A stretch of 6,762 nucleotides of DNA from CAZYWA01 sp964650975 [NCBI: uncultured bacterium] (GTDB lineage Bacteria; JADJOY01): assembly GCA_964650975.1 (NCBI GenBank), contig CAZYWA010000448.1, positions 1-6,762 on the forward strand, given 5' to 3'. This document shows positions 1-6,762 of this stretch, in pieces. The notes beneath the pieces were generated by a model. The model searched no databases and had not been told where the DNA came from. It was given only the letters and a program-made list of their open reading frames with translations. Both the position numbers and the translations under genes were made by a program. The first letter of the stretch is position 1. Every line of letters begins with the position of its first letter.

Positions 1-120
1 GTAGCGATTCACCCACCGAAACGCTGACGCGCTTCTTGGCGGGGCGGAAGTCCTTTTGCCCTTACAGGGCCCCGGGGGCGTCACTCGCCTTTCCTCAACC
101 ACTCGAAACGGAGAGCTCTC
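1..120. other. Intergenic leader with no convincing gene
   Basis: I see no supported gene here. In frame 1 of the + strand the first eight codons read VAIHPPKR and then meet TGA at 25-27, which could be the tail of an upstream gene but is too short to judge. A 5-bp stem with a 3-nt loop (GCCCT 58-62, AGGGC 66-70) lies in the middle but has no T-run after it. The region ends with a GGAG Shine-Dalgarno site at 110-113, 7 nt before the ATG at 121. That site overlaps a perfect 10-bp palindrome, GAGAGCTCTC (111-120). No good sigma70 promoter is visible, so the promoter of the next gene is unknown. Confidence 0.5.
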
Positions 121-519
121 ATGATCACCCGCAAGAATCCGCGTTGGTGGAGTCCCGAGTACGACTCGGCGTGGGACCGCGTCCGCGACGCGTTCCAGCG
201 CGACCTCGAGCAGACCAAGCACGATCTGGGGTCGAAGCACGCGCCCGATCTGAAGCAGAGCGCGGCCGACACCGTGAAGCAGGCGGCCGGCCGCGAGCCG
301 ACGCCGCCGCCCCAGGTCCCCAACTTCGACCAGGACGAGCCCGCATACCGCTTCGGCTACGGTGCGCGCACCCATTACGGGTCGCGCTACCCGCTGTGGT
401 CCGACGAGCTGGAACGCGAGCTGAGCACCGAATGGGGCGACGACTGGGATCGCGTGCGGCCGTCGGTGCTGCGCGGCTGGTCGTACCGGCCGAGCACCGA
501 GACTCGCAAGGCGAGCTGA
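121..519 (+). CDS. Small charged Trp/Tyr-rich protein of unknown function
   Basis: This is a 132-aa soluble protein with no signal peptide or membrane segment. The ATG at 121 is chosen because a GGAG site (110-113) sits 7 nt upstream. Residues 8-40 (WWSPEYDSAWDRVRDAFQRD and onward) look like an amphipathic, charged helix. Residues 40-75 are polar with a PTPPPQVPN linker. The C-terminal third carries an aromatic block, YRFGYGARTHYGSRYPLW, then a charged stretch ELERELSTEW and a RGWSY motif near the end. From memory, small proteins with a similar 'Y-x-Y/F-G-Y-x-A-R ... W ... L-E ... W ... RGW' pattern occur in many environmental bacteria as uncharacterised proteins, sometimes near stress genes; I could not check this. 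It ends 50 bp before the tetR start, with the tetR promoter in between, so it is probably a separate unit. The coding call is good; the function is unknown. Confidence 0.8.
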   Translation: MITRKNPRWWSPEYDSAWDRVRDAFQRDLEQTKHDLGSKHAPDLKQSAADTVKQAAGREPTPPPQVPNFDQDEPAYRFGYGARTHYGSRYPLWSDELERELSTEWGDDWDRVRPSVLRGWSYRPSTETRKAS

Positions 520-532
520 TCGAGGCCGCCAC

Positions 533-560
533 TTGACGAATCTACTCGTGAGTAGATAAC
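533..560 (+). promoter_or_regulatory. Sigma70-like promoter of the tetR/di-iron unit
   Basis: TTGACG at 533-538 matches the -35 consensus TTGACA at five of six positions. After a 16-bp spacer, GATAAC at 555-560 matches the -10 consensus TATAAT at four of six. With the usual 6-7 bp discriminator the transcript would start around 566-568, only a few bases before the tetR ATG at 570, so the mRNA would be almost leaderless. The spacer and the first -10 bases are covered by a perfect inverted repeat, the arrangement expected for direct repression. The promoter call is by inspection only. Confidence 0.6.
540..557. promoter_or_regulatory. Palindromic operator, probable TetR-family binding site
   Basis: ATCTACTCGTGAGTAGAT is a perfect inverted repeat: 8-bp arms (ATCTACTC and GAGTAGAT) around a central GT. 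It ends 12 bp before the tetR start codon and sits between the -35 and -10 hexamers, touching the -10. TetR-family dimers typically bind near-palindromes of this size in their own promoters, so autorepression is the natural reading. It is also more AT-rich than its surroundings. I found no second full copy in the window; the GAGTAG at 1155-1160 is an isolated half-site over the tetR stop codon. Confidence 0.7.
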
Positions 561-569
561 GTCGGCGGC

Positions 570-1160
570 ATGGGACGGCCGCGACTCGCCGAGAACGACG
601 TCGCCACCAGCGAGCGGCTGCTCACCGCCGCGCAGGCCGAGTTCGGCCGCGCCGGCTTCGACGGCACGAGACTCGAAGACATCGCGACGGCCGCCGGCAT
701 CCGGCGGCCGTCGTTGCTCTATCACTTCGGCAGCAAGGATGCCCTCTACGCGGCGGCCGTGAACCAGACGTTCGCGCGCCTCGGCGAAGCGCTCGAGGCC
801 GCCATGCAGACGCAGGGCAGCTACCGGCGACGCTTCGACGCGGTGTTCGAGCGCTACCTCGGGTTCCTCGAGTCGGAGCCCGATCTGGTGCGGCTGGTGC
901 TGCGCGAGCTGCTCGACGGCCGCGGCCCCGGGCAGGAAGTGCTGCTCACCGCCGGGCTGCCGATCCTGGCGCGCATCGAGCGTTTCGTGCGTGACGAAGG
1001 TCGCGGCATCGTCCGGGCCGGGCTGCCCATTCGCGCGGCGCTGCTCGAGGTGGTGAGCGCCGCGTTCGTGCGCTGCGCCTCGGGTCCGCTGCGCGTGCCG
1101 CTCTGGGGCAAGACCGACCGCACCCTCGACATCGTCCACGCGCTCTTCTTCGACGAGTAG
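570..1160 (+). CDS. TetR/AcrR-family transcriptional repressor
   Basis: A 196-aa protein, normal for the family. The N-terminal MGRPR is a typical TetR arm. The DNA-binding domain spans about residues 12-60: helix 1 (ERLLTAAQAEFGRAGFDG), then the helix-turn-helix TRLEDIATAAGIRRPSLLYHF (33-53), then GSKDALYAAAV. The recognition helix is about 45-53. Residues 65-196 form the variable, mainly helical ligand-binding and dimer domain; its ligand cannot be read from sequence. The ATG at 570 has only a weak purine-rich GGCGG just upstream, and the promoter suggests a nearly leaderless message. The di-iron protein gene begins 41 bp after the stop on the same strand, so the two are very likely co-transcribed. 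A perfect palindrome in the promoter supports autoregulation. The family call is firm; the inducer and wider regulon are unknown. Confidence 0.95.
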   Translation: MGRPRLAENDVATSERLLTAAQAEFGRAGFDGTRLEDIATAAGIRRPSLLYHFGSKDALYAAAVNQTFARLGEALEAAMQTQGSYRRRFDAVFERYLGFLESEPDLVRLVLRELLDGRGPGQEVLLTAGLPILARIERFVRDEGRGIVRAGLPIRAALLEVVSAAFVRCASGPLRVPLWGKTDRTLDIVHALFFDE

Positions 1161-1191
1161 CCTGCCGAGTGGCCCGTACCCACCACACCCT

Positions 1192-1196
1192 GGAGG
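1192..1196 (+). promoter_or_regulatory. Ribosome binding site that sets the di-iron gene start
   Basis: GGAGG lies 5 nt before the ATG at 1202. An in-frame GTG at 1169 would give 11 extra residues (MARTHHTLEVA), but it has no Shine-Dalgarno site in the 8-nt gap after the tetR stop, and this GGAGG would then fall inside the gene. The ATG at 1202 is therefore preferred. Confidence 0.8.
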
Positions 1197-1201
1197 TCGC
1201 G

Positions 1202-2350
<1,149 letters not shown>

Positions 2351-3445
2351 GCAGGCCGAGTGGCTCGAGCCGCGGGTGTGACGCGCGGGGCGCCCCCAGC
2401 CACGCGATCTCCTGCCGGAAGGCGCGCGCGAACGCGAGCGTCATCGATCGAAACGGCGTGCCGCCGCTGAACGCCCAGCCGATCGCGTAGAGGGTGCGCA
2501 CCGAGAAGGCGCGCTCGTTCGAGACCGCGAACACCGGCTCCCAGGCATCGGGCTGGAACTTGCTCTTGAAGAAGTCGATGCCGCGGAAGTGATAGAAGCG
2601 TTCGCCGTGGGCGCGCAGCCAGCGCAACACCCCCTCGAGCCAGAGCGCGGGCGCGGGGCCGCCGTGCGCGTGGCGGGCGAGCGGCGCCAGGCCGAGTGTG
2701 GCGTGCTCGTAGCCTTCGCTCGCGAAGCACCCGATGGCATGATCGACCAGCAGCTCGGCGCTGCCGTTGGGCGTCCGCGCCGAGCGGATGATCTGCTCGA
2801 TCAGCCAGCCGCGTCTCATGGGAACGGGCGACGCCACCAGGAACGCGACCGGCGTGCCGCCGGCTTCCGCGACGAACACCCGGCGGTCGAGCACCCGGCC
2901 CAGCGTCTCGGGCTCGACCAGGAAGTGCATCGTCGGAAATGGCCGCGTGGCGAGCCACTGGCCGAGGCACTGCTCGAGGTCGCGATGGTGCGTCGCGCGC
3001 GCCGCCGGCCACTCGCTGACCACCACACCCTTGTTCCGCGCGCGATGGAGCTGCGCGCGCAGCGATCGATGATGGCGGATCTTCTGGGCCCAGCCAGCGG
3101 GCTGCCATACCGGCTGCTCGCCGATCGGCACCGCGGTGCTCGCGCCCTGCATGCGATGCACGCGCGCGAGCTCCTCGCTCGCGGCGAACCAGCACACCTT
3201 GCGACCCGTGCGGAGCGCCTGATCCTCGAAGCTCCGCGCGACCACACCGAGCGCCTCGCGTGGCGCCACCGGGTCGCCCGCGGCCACCAGACGGCCGGGC
3301 GCCTCGACGTAGCCGACCACCGCGTCGACCAGCGGATGGAACCAGTGCGCGATGCGCGGGTTCAGGATCTGGTAGGCGGTCGCGTTCCAGCCGTGGCGGA
3401 GCACCAGCTCGCGAGTCCGCGCCAGATCGCCGCTCGACTCCTCGC

Positions 3446-3490
3446 TCATGCCGAGACGCCCGCGATTCGTGGAGAACTCGGAGAAGTCAT
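3446..3490 (-). other. Possible 14-codon leader ORF coupled to the DUF2156 start
   Basis: On the - strand an ATG at 3490-3488 opens a short frame reading MTSPSSPRIAGVSA. It stops at TGA 3448-3446 and overlaps the DUF2156 start codon in an ATGA arrangement. Such overlaps commonly mediate translational coupling, and the DUF2156 ATG lacks a clear Shine-Dalgarno site. The leader itself has no strong ribosome binding site, and such a short frame can arise by chance in GC-rich DNA. Confidence 0.15.
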
Positions 3491-3493
3491 CGT

Positions 3494-3498
3494 GGAGG
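3494..3498 (+). promoter_or_regulatory. Ribosome binding site that sets the VOC gene start
   Basis: GGAGG is followed after 4 nt by the ATG at 3503. The same frame is open back to 3260, but that upstream part is the Arg/Pro/Ser-rich shadow of the opposite-strand DUF2156 gene. The VOC fold starts exactly at this ATG (MLSHCDLVAFVAV), so the short form is the real one. Confidence 0.85.
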
Positions 3499-3502
3499 TT
3501 CC

Positions 3503-3880
3503 ATGCTGAGCCATTGCGACCTGGTGGCATTCGTCGCCGTCCGCGACGCCGAGCGCGCGAAACGGTTCTACCGCGACCTGCTCGGCTTGCCGCTCATCGG
3601 CGAGGACTCGTTCGCGCTGGTGTTCGACGCGCACGGCACCACGCTGCGGGTGTCGATCGTGCCCGAGCTGGCGCCGGCCAAGCACACGGTCCTCGGCTGG
3701 ACCGTATCCGATGTGGCGAGCGCCGTGCGGGAGCTGAATGCCGAGGGCGTGACCGTGGTGCGCTATCCGTTTCTCGCGCAAGACGACGCCGGGATCTGGA
3801 CCGCTCCCAGCGGGTCGAGGGTCGCCTGGTTCGAGGACCCCGACGGGAATCTGCTGTCGCTGACCCAGAATCCCGGCTGA
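3503..3880 (+). CDS. VOC superfamily (glyoxalase/bleomycin-resistance fold) protein, apparently metal-free
   Basis: A 125-aa single-domain protein of typical VOC length with two beta-alpha-beta-beta-beta modules. Module 1 is residues 6-55, with AVRDAERAKRFYRDLLGLPL matching the usual 'V-x-D ... FY ... LG' pattern. Module 2 is residues 62-121, with WTVSDVASAVRELNAEGV and then VAWFEDPDGNLLSLTQ, the very common 'F-x-DPDGN-x-x-x-L' ending. The positions that hold metal ligands in glyoxalase I and related dioxygenases seem substituted: V8 and V63 stand where His is usual, and S109 where Glu is usual in DPDGNxxEL. The fourth position is probably R49, but that alignment is less certain. It may therefore be a binding or accessory protein, or a member of one of the non-metal VOC families; lactoylglutathione lyase activity should not be assigned. 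It diverges from the DUF2156 gene across 53 bp and converges on the sensor kinase gene. No promoter is obvious. Confidence 0.9.
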   Translation: MLSHCDLVAFVAVRDAERAKRFYRDLLGLPLIGEDSFALVFDAHGTTLRVSIVPELAPAKHTVLGWTVSDVASAVRELNAEGVTVVRYPFLAQDDAGIWTAPSGSRVAWFEDPDGNLLSLTQNPG

Positions 3881-3894
3881 GCCGCCACGGCGGC
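3881..3894. terminator. Weak GC hairpin between convergent genes
   Basis: GCCGCC (3881-3886) and GGCGGC (3889-3894) form a perfect inverted repeat right after the VOC stop codon. Folded as RNA it would be a 5-bp GC stem with a CACG loop. There is no T-run on either side, so it is not a standard intrinsic terminator. It could still pause transcription in the 48-bp gap between the two convergent genes. Confidence 0.25.
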
Positions 3895-3928
3895 CGCACC
3901 ACCTCCGACCCCGCCGGCCACGCCCTGG

Positions 3929-6762
3929 TCAAGGCCGATCGAGGACTTCCCGGATCACGCGCGCGAGCGCAGCCAGCGTGAACGGCTTCTGGAGGAAGGC
4001 CTCCTCGCCGCCAAGCAGCCCACTGCGCAGCATCGCGTCGTCGTTGTAACCGCTCAGGAAGAGCACCTTGAGCTCTGGCAGGCGTGTGCGCAACGCGTCC
4101 CTCAGCTCACGACCGTTCATCCTTGGCATGACCACGTCCGTCGCGAGCAGGTCGATGGTCCCAGCATGGCCGTCCAAGAGCTGCAGAGCGTCGGACCCGT
4201 CGCGCGCGGCGAGCACGGTGAAACCGAGCCGCCGGAGGGCGACGGTGCTCACCTGCCGCACCATCTCGTCGTCCTCGACGAGCAGGATCGTCTCGTGCCC
4301 ACCGACGACGGCGGTGGGCACCGCGGACGTGGACTCGCTCACCGGCTCGTTCGCCGCCGGCAGGTACACGGCGACCCGAGTGCCGACCCCCGGCTCGCTT
4401 TCGACCTCGACGTGTCCGCCGCCTTGCCTCACGATGCCGTGCACCACGGCGAGCCCCAGCCCGGTTCCGCGGCCCACCGACTTGGTGGTGAAGAACGGCT
4501 CGAAGATGCGCGCCTTCACCTCGGCGGTCATGCCGGAACCGGTGTCGCTGACGACGATCCGGACGAACCGCCTCGGCCCTGCGGGCGCGCCCGGCTCGGC
4601 CGACGGGTCGACACGGTCGACCGTTCCGGTCGTGATGCCGAGGTGTCCGCCCCCGGGCATGGCATCGCGGGAGTTGACCACCAGGTTCATGAGCACTTGA
4701 TCGAGCTGGCCCGGATCGACGTGCACGTGCCCGGCCTCCGGGTCGAGGACCACGTCGAGCAGGATGTCCTCACCGATCAGACGCCGCAGCATCTTCTGGG
4801 TCTCGCCCAGCACGGCGTTGATCGAAACGACCCGCGGCGCGACCACGGCGCGGCGGCTGAACGCGAGCAACTGCCGGGTCAGCGCGCCGGCCCGCTGAGC
4901 GGCCTGCTGGATCGAGCTGACCGAAGGCCGGTTGGGGTCGTCCTGGGGGAGCGTCGCCAGCAGCAGATCCGTGTATCCGAAGATCACCGTGAGCAGGTTG
5001 TTGAAGTCGTGCGCGACGCCGCCCGCGAGCTGGCCCACGGCCTCCATCTTCTGCGCCTGGCGGAGCTGCTGCTCGAGCTGCAGCCGCTCCGTGATGTCGC
5101 GCACCACGCCCGCGAAGAGCGGCGGATCGGCGCCGGTGATGCGCACCACCGACAGGTCGACCCGAAAGTCGGTGCCGTCGGCGCGCAGCGCCGACATCTC
5201 GACTCGCTTGCCCAGGATCGTGCTCTCGTGGGGCGTGGAAAACCGGGCGAGAGCCGCGCTGTGCGCGCCGCGGAGGGACCTGGGAACGAGCAGCTCCGCG
5301 ACGCTCTGGCCGAGCGCCTGCTGGCGGTCGTGGCCGAACATGTCCTCGGCGGCGCGATTGAATTCGCGGATGCGCCCCTCCGCGTCCATCACGATCAATG
5401 CGTCCAGCGAGGACTCGAGGATCGCACGGTGGCGCGCGTCGCTCTCGCGCAGCGATTCCTCGGCGCGCTTGCGCTCGGTGATGTCGCGCACCAGCGAAAC
5501 GGCGAACAGCTGGCCCCCCTCGCGGAACGGCTTCGCGCGGACCTCCACCGGGAAGACCGTACCGTCCTTGCGGCGGTGCCGCGTGTCGAACGTGAGGGTC
5601 TCGCCGGCCGCGAGGCGTGACTCGATCTGCCGGGCCATTTCCACGGTCAAATCCGGATCGAACAGGGTCACGCTGCGGCCCACGAGCTCCTCCGGGGTGT
5701 AGCCCAGCGCCTCGCAGGCGCGTCGATTCGAGTCGACGATCAGGCCACCCTCGCCGTGGAGGAAGAACGCGTCGGTCGCATGGTCCACGAAGGTCCGGAA
5801 TCGCGCCTCGCTGGCGCGCAGCGCGGCTTCGGTCTGCTGCCGCCGCTCGATCTCCTGCAACTGGTCGCTGATGGTTCGCCCCGTCACCAGGCCGGCGAGG
5901 CACAGCATGGTGAGCGCGGTCTGCAGGTTCTGCACGGCGACGCTGGGCATCACCCCGGCGGCCGCCGGCGCGAGCGCCGCTCCCGGAACCAGCACGATCA
6001 GCAGCTCGAGCCACAGGTTGGCCACCACAACCAGACCGATCCCGTAGCGGAGCGCGGCCCACAGCACGAAGACGCCGTACACGGACCAGAACCGCTCCAC
6101 CGGTATCGTGCGACTGACGAGCAGCACGGCGGCGAACATCGCCACGATCTCCACGACGGCGCGCCCGTGCACCTGGGCTGGGCTGCGAAACCGCACCCGC
6201 GGCGCGCCGCCGGTCACGGTCCATCCGCGGTGCTCGAGCACGGGCGTCAGGAGCATCGTCATCGGCGCGGCGATCGCGAGACCATCGAGGGTGGTGGCGA
6301 TGCCTCCCGCCCAGGTCGCTTGCCAGAACTCGCTGGCCGGGAGGTCACCCAGGATCACCAGCTGTCCCGTGACGTAGAACGCGTTCATCGCGGCGGCGGG
6401 TAACACCGCGAGCCCGATGAAACGGATCGTGTGAGACAGGTTGGGAAGCCCGCACTCGCCCTTCCCGATCCGCACGAAGAGCCACCAGCCCAGGAACACC
6501 GCGACCGTCTCGGGGATGGCGTAGACCGGCCACAGGTGCCAGCGCGGCAGCTCCCACAATCCCGCCGAGAGCGTGGCGTTGAGATAGAGCCCCAGGAGCG
6601 CGCGCGGCCCCCACCAGAAGCACATCACGAGCGCGAACGGGATCGGCAAGTACGTGGCCGATACACCGGGCGCCACCGTCGTGATCAGCGAGAGCTGGGT
6701 GCCGAGGTGGCACACCAGCACGGGTGCGATCCAGGTCCAGCCGGGCAGCGAGGCCGGCGACT
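3929..6762 (-). CDS. Membrane hybrid sensor histidine kinase (MASE1-like, PAS, PAS, HisKA, HATPase, REC); 5' end outside window
   Basis: Partial: the frame stays open to the right edge, so the true start lies beyond it. A GTG at 6721 is used only for numbering (930 residues from there). Residues 1-165 are a multi-helix MASE1-like sensor region (AIPETVAVFLGWWLF; GGIATTLDGLAIAAP), and further hydrophobic helices run to about 281. A coiled linker leads to PAS1 (about 305-420) and PAS2 (about 427-545); each ends in a RDITER motif. HisKA has phospho-acceptor H571 in GGVAHDFNNLL. The HATPase shows the N box (VVNSRDAM, N683), G1 DTGSGM (726-731), FEPFFTTK (740-747) and G2 GTGLGL (752-757). The receiver has acidic E816-D817-D818, phospho-acceptor D862 in ATDVVMPRMNG, S890 and K912. 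All catalytic residues are present. It should autophosphorylate in response to an unknown membrane or PAS signal and pass phosphate to its own receiver. No output domain or partner regulator is encoded in the window. Confidence 0.93.
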   Translation of the reverse strand, partial: SPASLPGWTWIAPVLVCHLGTQLSLITTVAPGVSATYLPIPFALVMCFWWGPRALLGLYLNATLSAGLWELPRWHLWPVYAIPETVAVFLGWWLFVRIGKGECGLPNLSHTIRFIGLAVLPAAAMNAFYVTGQLVILGDLPASEFWQATWAGGIATTLDGLAIAAPMTMLLTPVLEHRGWTVTGGAPRVRFRSPAQVHGRAVVEIVAMFAAVLLVSRTIPVERFWSVYGVFVLWAALRYGIGLVVVANLWLELLIVLVPGAALAPAAAGVMPSVAVQNLQTALTMLCLAGLVTGRTISDQLQEIERRQQTEAALRASEARFRTFVDHATDAFFLHGEGGLIVDSNRRACEALGYTPEELVGRSVTLFDPDLTVEMARQIESRLAAGETLTFDTRHRRKDGTVFPVEVRAKPFREGGQLFAVSLVRDITERKRAEESLRESDARHRAILESSLDALIVMDAEGRIREFNRAAEDMFGHDRQQALGQSVAELLVPRSLRGAHSAALARFSTPHESTILGKRVEMSALRADGTDFRVDLSVVRITGADPPLFAGVVRDITERLQLEQQLRQAQKMEAVGQLAGGVAHDFNNLLTVIFGYTDLLLATLPQDDPNRPSVSSIQQAAQRAGALTRQLLAFSRRAVVAPRVVSINAVLGETQKMLRRLIGEDILLDVVLDPEAGHVHVDPGQLDQVLMNLVVNSRDAMPGGGHLGITTGTVDRVDPSAEPGAPAGPRRFVRIVVSDTGSGMTAEVKARIFEPFFTTKSVGRGTGLGLAVVHGIVRQGGGHVEVESEPGVGTRVAVYLPAANEPVSESTSAVPTAVVGGHETILLVEDDEMVRQVSTVALRRLGFTVLAARDGSDALQLLDGHAGTIDLLATDVVMPRMNGRELRDALRTRLPELKVLFLSGYNDDAMLRSGLLGGEEAFLQKPFTLAALARVIREVLDRP

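Noticed and set aside
45-60. Possible sigma54 promoter (GG at 46-47, GC at 58-59, with 10 bp between)
   Set aside because: Only the GG/GC spacing and the TTGC element match. The -24 element is poor (CGGAAG against TGGCAC), and no activator site is visible.
58-70. GCCCT/AGGGC stem-loop as a terminator of an upstream gene
   Set aside because: The stem is only 5 bp with a 3-nt loop, and no T-run follows.
36-536. Alternative 166-codon frame overlapping the first small gene
   Set aside because: It is Arg/Ala/Pro-rich, typical of an out-of-frame read. The frame starting at 121 has a Shine-Dalgarno site and a plausible protein with aromatic motifs.
1155-1160. GAGTAG half-site of the palindrome at the tetR stop codon
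   Set aside because: It is only six bases, has no inverted partner, and is made by the GAG TAG codons at the end of tetR.
2589-3509. 306-codon + strand frame opposite the DUF2156 gene
   Set aside because: It is an Arg/Ala/His-rich shadow with no domain signature, while the - strand frame shows the GDP and other conserved blocks of DUF2156.
5086-5493. 21-bp near-identical repeat (5086-5106 and 5473-5493, one mismatch)
   Set aside because: Both copies encode the conserved VRDITER end of a PAS domain, so the repeat is explained by the two PAS domains rather than by a separate DNA element.
4166-5620. 484-codon + strand frame opposite the sensor kinase
   Set aside because: It is the antisense shadow of a gene with all kinase and receiver motifs intact. 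The translated product is low-complexity (Arg, His, Gly, Asp, Glu) with no recognisable domain.

Overview
The window is GC-rich, densely packed bacterial DNA. Codon third positions are strongly G/C, intergenic gaps are short, Shine-Dalgarno sites are of the GGAGG type, and there is a sigma70-like promoter. The gene families (TetR regulator, di-iron ferritin-like protein, MprF-type DUF2156 protein, VOC protein, PAS-rich hybrid histidine kinase with an HDFNN H-box) fit a free-living, environmental, probably Gram-negative lineage such as a deltaproteobacterium/myxobacterium or a similar GC-rich soil phylum. The sequence alone does not settle the taxon. No rRNA, tRNA, CRISPR array, transposase, phage gene or obvious island boundary was found.

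Layout, left to right. Bases 1-120 hold no convincing gene. A small charged, Trp/Tyr-rich protein of unknown function follows (121-519, +). Next is a two-gene unit on the + strand: a TetR-family repressor (570-1160) and a 382-aa ferritin-like di-iron carboxylate protein (1202-2350). It has a promoter in front of it, with a perfect 8+2+8 bp palindrome lying between the -35 and -10 hexamers. A DUF2156/LPG-synthase-C-type protein on the - strand (2319-3449) runs toward this unit, and the two 3' ends overlap by 32 bp. Divergent from it, 53 bp away, is a 125-aa VOC (glyoxalase-fold) protein (3503-3880, +) whose usual metal ligands appear to be missing. The right-hand 2.8 kb is one - strand gene (3929 to the right edge, 5' end outside the window). 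It encodes a membrane hybrid sensor kinase: MASE1-like membrane domain, two PAS domains, HisKA, HATPase and a receiver domain.

How the genes may work together. The clearest regulatory circuit is the TetR/di-iron unit. The repressor probably binds the palindrome in its own promoter and so controls both itself and the di-iron protein; an unknown small molecule, perhaps a substrate of the di-iron protein, would be the inducer. The DUF2156 protein, VOC protein and sensor kinase each look like separate transcription units. I see no complete new defence, biosynthetic or mobile system. The parts most worth a second look are the TetR operator with its uncharacterised di-iron partner, the metal-ligand-less VOC protein, and the unusual start region of the DUF2156 gene.
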